Shown here in pieces: positions 29,478 through 38,199 of a stretch of DNA of 55,093 bases. How positions within the stretch are numbered: the stretch's first letter is position 1; each line of letters starts with the position of its first letter. The notes beneath the pieces were generated by a model that saw only the letters and a program-made list of their open reading frames with translations, had not been told where the DNA came from and made no database searches. The position numbers were made by a program, and so were the translations under genes. The stretch spans positions 1-55,093 of the forward strand of contig CALGOA010000098.1 in the NCBI GenBank assembly GCA_937958015.1, read 5' to 3'. This DNA is from an uncultured Acidimicrobiales bacterium. GTDB lineage: Bacteria; Actinomycetota; Acidimicrobiia; Acidimicrobiales; SZUA-35.

Positions 29478-31727
29478 GTGATTCTGTGGATCTTCGCCCT
29501 CCACGGGGCCGCGATGGTCGCCGCTGCGCTCCTGGGCCGATCCTCGATCCGTCGGGGAATGGCTGCTGCGGGTGTCGCTCCGCTCGTGGGTGCGATCTGG
29601 GCTATCAGCCAACTGCAGGGGGATAACGCTCCAAGCACGGAAGAGATCGTGTGGGTCGAGCAGCTGGAACTGGTGCTGCGATTCTCCACCACACCACTCG
29701 CCCTCATGATGGCCGCCCTCGTATCGGGCATCGGTGTTCTGGTGTTCGTCTACGGCGTCGGGTACTTCGACGACACCGCAGAGGGTGGAGCGAGGTTCTC
29801 CACCACACTGCTGGGGTTCTCCGCATCGATGCTCGGTCTCGTACTGGCCGATTCGGTGTGGACCCTGTTCATCTTCTGGGAGTTCACGTCGGTCACTTCG
29901 TTCCTGCTGGTCGGTCACAAGAACACCTATCCGGCCACCCAGGCCGCCGCTCGGCGAGCCCTCATGATCACCGGAGCGGGCGGACTCGCTCTGCTGGCCG
30001 GTCTGTTAATCCTTGCCGACAACGTCGGATCCACATCACTATCGGACCTCTCGCCGGCCTCGGGCACCCGAGGCACCGTGGCCGCAGTGTTGATCATGGT
30101 TGCAGCCGCCACCAAGTCGGCCCAGTTCCCGTTCCATGTCTGGCTCCCTGGTGCAATGGCAGCACCGACCCCCGTCAGCGCCTACCTCCATTCGGCCACC
30201 ATGGTGAAGGCTGGCGTTTTCCTCGTTGCGCTGGCGGGACCGGCTTTTGGCGACACGGTGAGCTGGAAGGTGCTGGGAATGGCCTTCGGCATCGCCTCCA
30301 TGATGTGGGGCGGGTTCATTGCGCTGCGCCACGAGGACGCCAAGTTGATCCTGGCGTGGGGGACGATCTCTCAGCTGGGCCTGATTATCACGGTCCTCAG
30401 CATCGGCACGGGGAAAGCGGTGTTCGCCGGCGTTTCGATCATTCTGGCTCACGCGCTGTTCAAGGCGGCCCTGTTCTGCGTCGTGGGCGAGATCGACGTC
30501 CGGACCGGCACTCGGAATGTGTCCGAGCTCGGCGGTTTGAGTCGCTCCATGCCGATCGCCTTTGCGGTGGCGGTAGCGGCCAGCTTGTCGATGGCGGGGG
30601 CACCACCACTCCTGGGATTCCCGGCCAAAGAGGCCGCTATCGAAGCCGTGCTTGGCCTCGAAGGGCTGGAACAGCTCATCGCTGGAATCGGGATCTTTGG
30701 CGGCTCGGTGCTCACCGTGGCGTACACGACCCGCTTCCTCTATCTCGTGTTCGGTCCCGGACCCGAGACCACCGTCGCTCCGGTCCGGTGGGCAATGACG
30801 ATTCCGTCGGCGATCCTGGCGATGGCCGGGTTTGCCGGGTACGTGTTCATCGGCTGGGTGAACGACATCGTCATCCCGGCCGCCACTCAGGTGAACCCGG
30901 CGTCCGACAAGTACGAACTGATCGCATGGCCCGGACTGAAGACCGCGTTCGTGATCTCCATGGCCATCATCGCTGCCGGATTGGCCCTCGGCTGGGTCAT
31001 CGCCAACCGAACCCAGGAGGCTCCCGACGCCCGCGGTGCCAACGTGGCCGACCGAACGCTCGACAACGTTCTCATCCTGGCCGACGAGGTGGCCGGTCGG
31101 GTGCAGCACGGCTCGCTGCCGGTGTACCTGGTCACGATGATCCTCACCGTGACATTGGCTGGCACGATCTTCCTCGGCGACCTCGACACCAACGGTTGGG
31201 TGGCATGGGATTCACCGTTCCAGGCGATTCTCAGCGCCACCATCGCAATCGCCGCGATCGGCGGCGTGGCGGTGGGGTCCAGGCTCGGAGCGGCGCTGAC
31301 GCTCGGCGCCGTTGGCGTCGCCATGGCGGGGCTTTTCCTTACCCATGGCGCCCCCGACCTTGCACTGACCCAGCTGCTGGTCGAGACCATCGTGGTGGTC
31401 GGTTTCGTGCTCGGTCTCGGACACCTGCACCGGCGTTTCCCTCCGGTGGAACCAACGTGGCGCATGATTCGGCTCTTCGTCGCCATCGCCGGCGGTCTGG
31501 TCGTATCGGGCGGGCTTCTGGCTGCGTCGGCTCGACCGGTCGGTCAAGCGCCGGTGGAAGCCCTTCAGGAGGGATCGGTGGATCCCGGCGGCGGCAACAA
31601 CGTCGTCAATGTGATCCTCACCGACATGCGGGCGCTGGATACGCTCGGCGAGGTTGTGGTGCTCGGTGCCGTCACGCTTGGCATTCTGGCGCTGGCATCA
31701 ACTCGATCGACTGCGAGTAACCGATGA
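29478..31727 (+). CDS. mnhA: Mrp Na+(K+)/H+ antiporter subunit A
   Basis: The largest subunit of the Mrp-type antiporter, 749 residues with about 20 TM helices, related to NuoL of complex I. The N-terminal part has the hallmark SAQFPFHVWLPGAMAAPTPV followed by YLHSATMVKAG. The C-terminal part has the MrpA/MbxE-type segment THGAPDLALTQLLVE. The complex exchanges cytoplasmic Na+ or K+ for protons and protects against salt and alkaline stress. GTG 29478 follows TAGGGT by 6 bases. It is the first of seven genes joined by 4-base overlaps. Confidence 0.95.
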   Translation: MILWIFALHGAAMVAAALLGRSSIRRGMAAAGVAPLVGAIWAISQLQGDNAPSTEEIVWVEQLELVLRFSTTPLALMMAALVSGIGVLVFVYGVGYFDDTAEGGARFSTTLLGFSASMLGLVLADSVWTLFIFWEFTSVTSFLLVGHKNTYPATQAAARRALMITGAGGLALLAGLLILADNVGSTSLSDLSPASGTRGTVAAVLIMVAAATKSAQFPFHVWLPGAMAAPTPVSAYLHSATMVKAGVFLVALAGPAFGDTVSWKVLGMAFGIASMMWGGFIALRHEDAKLILAWGTISQLGLIITVLSIGTGKAVFAGVSIILAHALFKAALFCVVGEIDVRTGTRNVSELGGLSRSMPIAFAVAVAASLSMAGAPPLLGFPAKEAAIEAVLGLEGLEQLIAGIGIFGGSVLTVAYTTRFLYLVFGPGPETTVAPVRWAMTIPSAILAMAGFAGYVFIGWVNDIVIPAATQVNPASDKYELIAWPGLKTAFVISMAIIAAGLALGWVIANRTQEAPDARGANVADRTLDNVLILADEVAGRVQHGSLPVYLVTMILTVTLAGTIFLGDLDTNGWVAWDSPFQAILSATIAIAAIGGVAVGSRLGAALTLGAVGVAMAGLFLTHGAPDLALTQLLVETIVVVGFVLGLGHLHRRFPPVEPTWRMIRLFVAIAGGLVVSGGLLAASARPVGQAPVEALQEGSVDPGGGNNVVNVILTDMRALDTLGEVVVLGAVTLGILALASTRSTASNR

Positions 31728-32155
31728 TCGAGATCCACTCCCCCACCGCTCGACGCGGCGTTGAAGTCGCCACCCCGTTGGCTCTGCTTCTCGGCACGTA
31801 TCTCCTCTTTGCGGGACACAACAATCCCGGCGGTGGTTTCGCCGCCGGACTGGTGTTCGGCTGCGTCGTGGCGCTCCGGTCGATGACCGGCCTGCTCAAG
31901 GCATCGGGTTCCTTCGTGCTGATAGCTGTTGGAATCCTCATCGTGACGGCGGTCGCATTCTCACCCCTGCTGTGGGGTGATGTCCTCCTCGACATGCAGA
32001 TCGTCGAGACCAAGCTGCCGATCCTCGGCAAGGTGAAATCCGGAAGCGCCTTCGTGTTCGACATCGGCGTGACGGCCATCGTCGTCGGGCTCGTCGTCGC
32101 CCTTCTCAACGGTCTCGGCTCCACGCCACGGCCCAGAGAGACGGATAACTCATGA
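31724..32155 (+). CDS. mnhB: Mrp antiporter subunit B
   Basis: A 143-residue subunit with about four TM helices. The family marker is the glycine-rich loop LLFAGHNNPGGGFAAGLV near residue 30. It completes the membrane module together with the C-terminal part of MnhA. Both ends overlap the neighbouring genes by four bases (ATGA), so translation is coupled along the operon. Confidence 0.94.
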   Translation: MIEIHSPTARRGVEVATPLALLLGTYLLFAGHNNPGGGFAAGLVFGCVVALRSMTGLLKASGSFVLIAVGILIVTAVAFSPLLWGDVLLDMQIVETKLPILGKVKSGSAFVFDIGVTAIVVGLVVALLNGLGSTPRPRETDNS

Positions 32156-32568
32156 GCGTCAGCCTCGCCCTCGCCATCGGCACGCTGACCGGCGTCGGCC
32201 TCTATCTCATTACCGCCCGATCACTGAGCCGAATCGTCTTGGGCTTCTCGCTGCTTGGTCATGCGGCAGTGCTGGCTCTCCTCACCGCAGGAGGCCCCCC
32301 GGGAGAAGCGCCGCTCGCCGACAAGACCACCCCGGAACTCACCGCTAATCCGGTGCCCCAGGCCCTCGCCCTCACCGCCATCGTGATCTCGTTCGGCCTC
32401 ACCCTGTTCCTGCTCGCCCTGGCCCGCCGGCAACAGATCCTCTCCGGCAACGATCTCGTGGAAGACGATCTGGAGGATCAGCGAATCGCGGTCCGGGCCG
32501 AAGAGGTCGACCTCCTGGATGATCAGCAATCCGACGAGACACAACAAGCGCCGGGAGTTTCTTCGTGA
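32152..32568 (+). CDS. mnhC: Mrp antiporter subunit C
   Basis: A 138-residue NuoK-like subunit with three TM helices; ARSLSRIVLGFSLLGHAAVL is the conserved core and NPVPQALALTAIVISFG the third helix. A hydrophilic acidic tail of about 45 residues follows the last helix and is longer than I would expect for a NuoK-type protein. Start and stop overlap the flanking mnh genes. Confidence 0.94.
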   Translation: MSVSLALAIGTLTGVGLYLITARSLSRIVLGFSLLGHAAVLALLTAGGPPGEAPLADKTTPELTANPVPQALALTAIVISFGLTLFLLALARRQQILSGNDLVEDDLEDQRIAVRAEEVDLLDDQQSDETQQAPGVSS

Positions 32569-34046
32569 CCTTCCTGTTGACTGCGGCGATCATCGTTCCT
32601 CTGATCGGAGCCGGAATCGGTCTTCTCGTACGGGATCGTCCGGCCGTGCGCGACATCGTGACACTGCTTTCGATCGGGATCGCAGCTGCCTCCGCCCTTG
32701 CGATGTTGTTCGAAGTCAAGGAGAACGGGACCACCGTTCTCCGCATCGGTGGCTGGCATCCAGAACTTGGCATCGTGCTGGTCGCCGACCTATTCGCCGT
32801 CCTCGTGCTTCCAGTTGCGCTCGGCATCATCGCCGTGGTCGAGATCTTCGCAACCGGCCAGCGCCGCACTCGGTGGGGCAACAATCCCCAGCTCACTGGA
32901 CCGTTGTTGTGCATTCTCACCTCGGGGGTCTCGCTCTCGTTCCTCACCGGCGACCTCTTCACCCTGTTCGTCGCATTCGAGATGATTCTGGTTTCCAGTT
33001 ACGTGCTGCTCACCCATCAGGGACGCAAGGCACAGATCCAGGCGGGCATGACCTATGTCGTGATGAACCTTCTCGCCTCCACGCTGTTCCTCTTTGGTGT
33101 GGCGTTCGTCTACGCCGCCACCGGCACTGTGAACATGGCGCTTCTTGCCGAACGAATCCCCCAGTTGAGCGACGGTATCCGGCTCGGTATCGGCGCATGG
33201 TTCTTCGTCGTGTTCGGAACCAAGGCTGCGGTCTTCCCGCTCTTTTCCTGGTTGCCCGACTCCTACCCAACAGCACCAACCACGATCACCGCGGTTTTCG
33301 CCGGACTACTGACCAAGATCGGTGTCTACTCCATGATCCGCTTCCACATCACGATGGGGATGGACGACCTCGGGCCGCTCATGCTCACCGTCGCTGGAAT
33401 CACCATGATCGTTGGCGCCTTCGGCGCATTGGCCCAAAGCGACGTGAAACGGATCCTGTCGTTCCACGTGGTCAGCCAGATCGGCTACATGCTCATGGGG
33501 CTTGGTCTCTTCACCACCGCCGGAACCGCCGGGGCAATCCTGTTCCTCATCCACCACATGCCGGTGAAGACGGTGTTGTTCCTCGTTGGTGGTTTGATCG
33601 AGAACGAGCAGGGAAACTCGTCACTTGCCAAGTCGGGCGGACTGGCCAAGACCAAACCGATCATCGCCGTGTTGTTCGCCATCCCTGCGTTGAGTCTGGC
33701 GGGCTTGCCACCCTTCAGCGGGTTCGTCGCGAAGTTCGGCGTGATCTCTGCTGGAATCGAGGCAACATCGACACCGATCGTGGTGGCGGCGTTGATCGGC
33801 GGAGCTCTCACCCTGCTGTCGATGACCAAGATCTGGATTGGCGTGTTCTGGGGTAAACCCTCCACCGAGCGCAACCCGGTGCCCAGTTCCCGCACCAATC
33901 GTCGGCTGACGCTCTCAGCCACCGGTCTCGCCGTTGCGGGCACGGTCACGATTTCGCTGCTCGCTGGCCCGCTGTATGACCTCAGTCGCCAAGCCGCCGA
34001 AGACCTGCGCGACCCGGCGGTCTACATCGAGGAGGTGCTGTCGTGA
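32565..34046 (+). CDS. mnhD: Mrp antiporter subunit D
   Basis: A 493-residue NuoN/NuoM-like subunit with about 14 TM helices and the hallmark KAAVFPLFSWLPDSYPTAPT, followed by LAQSDVKRILSFHVVSQIGYM. With MnhA it supplies the proton and cation half-channels. The start is a GTG overlapping the mnhC stop. A 445-codon frame on the same strand overlaps it in another phase and is only a shadow. Confidence 0.95.
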   Translation: MTFLLTAAIIVPLIGAGIGLLVRDRPAVRDIVTLLSIGIAAASALAMLFEVKENGTTVLRIGGWHPELGIVLVADLFAVLVLPVALGIIAVVEIFATGQRRTRWGNNPQLTGPLLCILTSGVSLSFLTGDLFTLFVAFEMILVSSYVLLTHQGRKAQIQAGMTYVVMNLLASTLFLFGVAFVYAATGTVNMALLAERIPQLSDGIRLGIGAWFFVVFGTKAAVFPLFSWLPDSYPTAPTTITAVFAGLLTKIGVYSMIRFHITMGMDDLGPLMLTVAGITMIVGAFGALAQSDVKRILSFHVVSQIGYMLMGLGLFTTAGTAGAILFLIHHMPVKTVLFLVGGLIENEQGNSSLAKSGGLAKTKPIIAVLFAIPALSLAGLPPFSGFVAKFGVISAGIEATSTPIVVAALIGGALTLLSMTKIWIGVFWGKPSTERNPVPSSRTNRRLTLSATGLAVAGTVTISLLAGPLYDLSRQAAEDLRDPAVYIEEVLS

Positions 34047-34540
34047 GCTCACTCCGACATCCCACCCGGATCGTTGCCGTGATCGCACTCACGCTGTCGT
34101 GGTGTGCGTTATGGGGCACGTTCTCTGCGGCCAACCTTGGCTCGGGCCTAATCGTGTCGGCTGCAGCGGTCTCGTTCGGTTCATCGGGCTCCGCCGGCGG
34201 CATCCAACCGGTCGCCTTGTTTCGGCTGGTGGCGTTGATCATTCAGGACCTCGCATCGTCCACGGTGAACGTGGCCCGCGAGGTGTTGACCCCAACCGAC
34301 TACACCGAGGAGGGAATCATCGAGGTTGACCTGCCTCGTGAGTGCAGCAGCCATCTCCTCCTGCTCTGCACGGCCATCACCCTGACGCCGGGCACTGCGG
34401 TTGTTGAGGTCGACCGTCCAAACGTCAAGCTCTTTCTGCACCTCCTGCATCTCGATCGTCGAGACGAGGTCGTTGAGCATGTGCAGCAGTTGGCCAGTCT
34501 CGCCGCGGCCGCTCTGCCCGCGAATCGGAGCGACGCATGA
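34043..34540 (+). CDS. mnhE: Mrp antiporter subunit E
   Basis: A 165-residue subunit with N-terminal TM helices and a cytoplasmic part containing LCTAITLTPGTAVVEV, the core motif of MnhE. Its role in the complex is structural or assembly-related. It is coupled to both neighbours by GTGA/ATGA overlaps. Confidence 0.93.
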   Translation: MSSLRHPTRIVAVIALTLSWCALWGTFSAANLGSGLIVSAAAVSFGSSGSAGGIQPVALFRLVALIIQDLASSTVNVAREVLTPTDYTEEGIIEVDLPRECSSHLLLLCTAITLTPGTAVVEVDRPNVKLFLHLLHLDRRDEVVEHVQQLASLAAAALPANRSDA

Positions 34541-34800
34541 TCTATGACATCGCCATAACCCTCTTCGCCTTCGCTGGCCTCTGCGCTACCTACCGAATCC
34601 TGGTGGGGCCCTCCCTAGCCGATCGCGTCGTCGCTCTCGACGTAGCGCTGATGAGCCTGATGGGGTCGATCGTTGTTGATGCCGGCCGTCGAAGCGACCC
34701 GACCAACCTCATCGTCTCGGTGGTGCTCGCCATCATCGGATTCACTGCAACGATGGCTGCCAGCCGTTTCATCGAGACCGATCCGGGGCCGGGGAAATGA
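34537..34800 (+). CDS. mnhF: Mrp antiporter subunit F
   Basis: An 87-residue subunit with three TM helices and the family segment YRILVGPSLADRVVALDV. In family members this small subunit has also been linked to solute efflux. Four-base overlaps at both ends. Confidence 0.93.
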   Translation: MIYDIAITLFAFAGLCATYRILVGPSLADRVVALDVALMSLMGSIVVDAGRRSDPTNLIVSVVLAIIGFTATMAASRFIETDPGPGK

Positions 34801-35126
34801 TCGAAACGATCGGCTCCATCTTGATGTTGGGCGGCGCCCTGGTTGCGGTGCTGGCTGGAATCGGGCTGCTCCGATTCGAATCCGCCTACGCCCGATTCCA
34901 TGCCGCGGGCAAGGCGAGCCCCGTCGCCTTCCTGATCGCTGCGATCGGCGCCAGTTTCTCACTCGGCTGGTTGGGAGCAGGCCTGCTTCTCTTCACCGTG
35001 GTGGCGATGGTCCTGACCCTGCCGCTGGGTGTCCACCTCCTCTTCCGAGCCGTCCACCGCACCGATGGAGACCATCTCGAGGTAGACGAGCTACGAGACG
35101 CTCGACAGCGGGCCGAGAAGAACTAG
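34797..35126 (+). CDS. mnhG: Mrp antiporter subunit G
   Basis: A 109-residue subunit with three TM helices; the motif IGLLRFESAYARFHAAGKAS is the conserved MnhG core. It is the last of the seven mrp genes; its short charged tail ends ARQRAEKN. No convincing terminator follows before the convergent DUF1648 gene at 35172. Confidence 0.93.
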   Translation: MIETIGSILMLGGALVAVLAGIGLLRFESAYARFHAAGKASPVAFLIAAIGASFSLGWLGAGLLLFTVVAMVLTLPLGVHLLFRAVHRTDGDHLEVDELRDARQRAEKN

Positions 35127-35171
35127 TGCCGTACCAAGTAACCTTTGCGCCCGTGGAGCGAGTCACGAACG

Positions 35172-36164
35172 TCACCTGACACGGCACTCGCTGGCCACCG
35201 GCGTTGCGGCGTGGGCGTTCAGAATGGCCGCCGCGGTTTTGGGGTCATCGAGGGTGACCACGAAGACACGATCGTCGGATAGTTCCACATGCATTCCCGG
35301 GCCCCGTCGCATTACCAGAGCCGCACTGCCAGCCAGTTTGAGCGAACCGCGGTAGCCCCAACCACCCCACTTCATTGGCTCCACGTCCAGGATCGTTGCT
35401 CGGCGGATGTCCTCGATCGGGATCTTGACGAGCCGGAAACCGAGAAACGCCGAGCGGGTGGCAAGCCCGGTCCGGTCGGCCTGCACCCGGAACGATCCGA
35501 AGAACAGCACCGGCAGCGCCGAGAACGCGAGCACGACTGCCAGGAACCACTGACCGAATGCGGCCACGGTGACCGCCGCCGCGATGAACGATGCACCCAG
35601 CGCCACGATCCACCAGGCGCTGATCGTCTCGACAAAGACCGCCCGTTCGGCATCGGCCAGCTCCATCCTCGGTGCTGTCCCCGACGGATTCGGACCGAAC
35701 CACGGGGTCATCCTGTCATAGGGCAGACCCTTGGCGACGACCGATGCGACGACTCCGACCGCTGCTGCGCCCAGGATGACCAGCACTACCCCGAACCATG
35801 GGTTGGCGGCGTCGGTCCAGCTGGAGAGGTCGCGATGGGAAATGACGGTTTCGGCGATGATGCCGGCCCCCAGGGTGGCGATGAACGCACCAAGACCCGC
35901 CAGGAACGGCGCCGCGGGGCGGGGCATCCGACCACTGGCCACCGCAGTTGCGATCAGCATCAGCAGCCCCGGAACCACCAGCAGCAGGCCCATCATCAGA
36001 AAGAGACCGACGGGTGTCATCGATGCGTCGGGGGTACCGGATCCGTCGAAATGGGTTGCCAGTCGGTCGGGTAGGCGATCCCGCACCACCAGATACGGGA
36101 TCACCATCAGCGTGATGACGCCGGTCGGAATCATCACCCCAAGGACAAGACGTCGGGTGTTCAT
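35172..36164 (-). CDS. DUF1648-type membrane protein
   Basis: A 330-residue integral membrane protein. The N-terminal part is DUF1648: a first TM helix followed by LPDRLATHFDGSGTPD. About seven more hydrophobic segments follow, and the C-terminal 100 residues form a PH-like hydrophilic domain. Such proteins commonly sit beside YtrA-type GntR regulators, as here (4-base overlap with the upstream gene). The function is unknown; related SdpI proteins give immunity to a peptide toxin, which does not prove that role here. Confidence 0.82.
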   Translation of the reverse strand: MNTRRLVLGVMIPTGVITLMVIPYLVVRDRLPDRLATHFDGSGTPDASMTPVGLFLMMGLLLVVPGLLMLIATAVASGRMPRPAAPFLAGLGAFIATLGAGIIAETVISHRDLSSWTDAANPWFGVVLVILGAAAVGVVASVVAKGLPYDRMTPWFGPNPSGTAPRMELADAERAVFVETISAWWIVALGASFIAAAVTVAAFGQWFLAVVLAFSALPVLFFGSFRVQADRTGLATRSAFLGFRLVKIPIEDIRRATILDVEPMKWGGWGYRGSLKLAGSAALVMRRGPGMHVELSDDRVFVVTLDDPKTAAAILNAHAATPVASECRVR

Positions 36165-36508
36165 AACTTTGCCTCCACGAGAGAAAGAACCTGTTGTTTG
36201 CTCATGCCGCTTCGTTTCGCCTCATCGACCAGTTCATCGGCCAGTTCGGCCAGACGTCCGACCCGGGGGGCCGCGGCGGTGACGGCCGTGCCCCGGCCCC
36301 GCCGCATGTCCACCAGACCTTCCTCTTTCAACGTCTTCAGCGCCCGCAAGAGCGTGTGCACGTTGACGTCGAGGCCGCTTGCCAGCTCACGGGCCGGTGG
36401 CAGCTTGTCCCCCGGCTTGAGCTCTCCGGACACGATGGCGGCGCGTATCTGGCCCGCCAGTTGTTCATGCAGCGGCTGCTTTGCCGAGTGGTCGATCTTT
36501 AGAAGCAT
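36161..36508 (-). CDS. GntR-family (YtrA-type) repressor
   Basis: A 115-residue regulator with an N-terminal winged helix-turn-helix (QPLHEQLAGQIRAAIVSGEL, then LPPARELASGLDVNVHTLLRA) and a short C-terminal helical part for dimerisation, the YtrA layout. Its own start codon lies inside a perfect 35-base palindrome that also covers a strong promoter, so it very probably represses itself and the downstream DUF1648 gene. YtrA proteins respond to cell-wall-acting compounds or other envelope stress in the characterised cases. Confidence 0.92.
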   Translation of the reverse strand: MLLKIDHSAKQPLHEQLAGQIRAAIVSGELKPGDKLPPARELASGLDVNVHTLLRALKTLKEEGLVDMRRGRGTAVTAAAPRVGRLAELADELVDEAKRSGMSKQQVLSLVEAKL

Positions 36509-36545
36509 TGTTCTATATCATATAGAACAATGCTTCACCCGGCAA
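36502..36545 (-). promoter_or_regulatory. GntR autoregulated promoter with perfect palindromic operator
   Basis: The arms GAAGCATTGTTCTATA (36502-36517) and TATAGAACAATGCTTC (36521-36536) are exact inverted repeats around TCA. On the minus strand TTGCCG (36540-36545) and TATGAT (36517-36522) are 17 bases apart, and ATG 36508 is 8 bases past the -10. The operator covers the -10, the transcription start and the start codon. Confidence 0.9.
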
Positions 36546-36601
36546 GGGCTCTTCGTTCAGGGGGCCTCGACCCAAGGGTCGCGACCGACTCGCAGCCGGC
36601 T

Positions 36602-37333
36602 CTATTGACCGATGCGACCGGCGTGGATGACCAGACCCGATAACACCGCGGCTGGTTCAACCTGCACTACGTCGAATCCCTCGGCCTCGGCCGCCGCAGC
36701 GGTCTTGGGCCCGGTCACGACCGCTCGCTCTGGCCTTGCACAACCCAGCACCTCGACCAGTCGCCGCACGATCGACGGTGCGGTGAGCACCACCACATCA
36801 GCCCGTAGAGCCTCCGCCCGTTGATCAGCGGAATGGTTCGGTACCGCGGTCGAATACGCCCGAACGACGTCGACCGACCAACCCTTCCCTGTCAGACCGA
36901 CCTCGAGGTCAGCGTCGGCCAGTTCGGCCAGTGGTGCCAAGACTCGACCCTGACCGGCCGGGAACGCCTGAGCCAAACCGCGGGCTGTATGAACCGGAGG
37001 AATCAGGTCCACCGCTCGTTGGGCCCGGGCGTTCAATACTTCGCCGGTGAACGGACCCACCGCCGCCAGCTGCAGCCCTGACGGCAACTCGACATCGCCG
37101 AGGGCATCGACGCCGTTCGCAGACGTGCACACCAGCCAGTCATAGTTGCCGATGCCACCGAGGGCCTGAGCTAGCGCCACGCCGCCGTCCGCCGGAGGTC
37201 GGGGTTCCACCAGCGGTAGCCGAACGACCCTGCCACCGCAGGACTCCACGGATGCATCCAGATCGAGTCCCCGGCCCAATTGGCGACAGGACAGAATGGT
37301 CAGCCCAGCAAGCGAGGCGCCGTCGACGTTCAC
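36602..37333 (-). CDS. hemD: Uroporphyrinogen-III synthase
   Basis: HemD closes and inverts ring D to give uroporphyrinogen III. The 243-residue protein shows the typical weak conservation of the family: LVCTSANGVDAL near residue 67, LAAVGPFTGEVL, a central RVLAPLAELADADLEVGL, and VVLTAPSIVRRLVEVL plus AVVTGPKTAAAA near the C-terminus. It is the last gene of rex-hemA-hemC-hemD, and its start overlaps the hemC stop by four bases. Identification leans partly on this context. Confidence 0.9.
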   Translation of the reverse strand: MNVDGASLAGLTILSCRQLGRGLDLDASVESCGGRVVRLPLVEPRPPADGGVALAQALGGIGNYDWLVCTSANGVDALGDVELPSGLQLAAVGPFTGEVLNARAQRAVDLIPPVHTARGLAQAFPAGQGRVLAPLAELADADLEVGLTGKGWSVDVVRAYSTAVPNHSADQRAEALRADVVVLTAPSIVRRLVEVLGCARPERAVVTGPKTAAAAEAEGFDVVQVEPAAVLSGLVIHAGRIGQ

Positions 37334-38199
37334 CCCTGCAGTATGGAACGCAGTTGCTGAGCCAGACCAGCACCCGGCTGGTCACCGGGGAAGCCCACGA
37401 CCGATGCCCGGACCATGGGAGTTCCCGACATCTCCGCCAGTATCCCCACGATCTCTACCTGACCATCGTCGAGCAACTCGGCATAGGCCCCCGCCGGGAG
37501 CTCACAATCCCCGCCGAGCTCAACAAGAAATTGCCGTTCCACATCGAGCCGCACCCGACTGGGGCGATGTTCGATCGCTGACAACAGTTCAAACGATCGT
37601 TGGTCTGAGGATCGACATTCGACAGCCAGAGACCCCTGTCCGACCTGAGGGACCATGACCTCAAGGTCCAGTTGGTGCGGAATCGGCTCGGACAGTTCGA
37701 GCCGTTCGAACGCGGCTGCTGCCATCACGATGGCGCCACCTTCAGGAATCTTGCCCAGCCGAGTCTGGATATTGCCACGAAGCTCCTCGAAGCGGAGGTC
37801 CGGGCGAGCGTTCTGAAGCTGGACACGACGTCGAGCGGAGCCGGTCCGGACGATCGAACCGCTCACCAACTCGGAGAGTTCTGCACCGACCAAAACGTCG
37901 AAGGGATTCGCTCGTTCCGGTACCGCAGCCAGAGCCAGCCCCGGCGCTGTGGTAGAGGGAAGATCTTTGGCCGAATGCACAGCGGCGTCGGCCTGGCCGG
38001 ACGCCACCATCGCCTGCACCTGAGTGGAGAATGCACCTTTACCGCCGAGGTCGGCGATCGTCAGGTCGAGGCGCTCGTCGGCGGTGGTGGAGGTTGGAAC
38101 AAGTTCGACCTCTAGACCGGGGTGGGCTAGACGAAGCAGTCGGGCGACCTCGTTAGCCTGCCAAAGCGCCAGCGGCGACTGGCGGGTGGCGAGCCTCAC
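37330..38199 (-). CDS. hemC: Porphobilinogen deaminase (hydroxymethylbilane synthase)
   Basis: HemC polymerises four porphobilinogens into hydroxymethylbilane. The 289-residue protein begins RLATRQSPLALWQANEVARL, has AVHSAKDLPS, the arginine-rich GSARRRVQLQ segment, and the dipyrromethane-cofactor cysteine in ELGGDCELPAGAYA. All catalytic features are present. Four-base overlaps join it to hemA and hemD. Confidence 0.95.
   Translation of the reverse strand: MRLATRQSPLALWQANEVARLLRLAHPGLEVELVPTSTTADERLDLTIADLGGKGAFSTQVQAMVASGQADAAVHSAKDLPSTTAPGLALAAVPERANPFDVLVGAELSELVSGSIVRTGSARRRVQLQNARPDLRFEELRGNIQTRLGKIPEGGAIVMAAAAFERLELSEPIPHQLDLEVMVPQVGQGSLAVECRSSDQRSFELLSAIEHRPSRVRLDVERQFLVELGGDCELPAGAYAELLDDGQVEIVGILAEMSGTPMVRASVVGFPGDQPGAGLAQQLRSILQG

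Noticed and set aside
29651-31720. 689-codon plus-strand frame overlapping mnhA
   Set aside because: It is a Gly/Arg/His-rich shadow of mnhA in another phase, with no recognisable domain.
32519-33856. 445-codon frame overlapping mnhD
   Set aside because: Arg/His-rich shadow frame; mnhD is clear and coupled to its neighbours.
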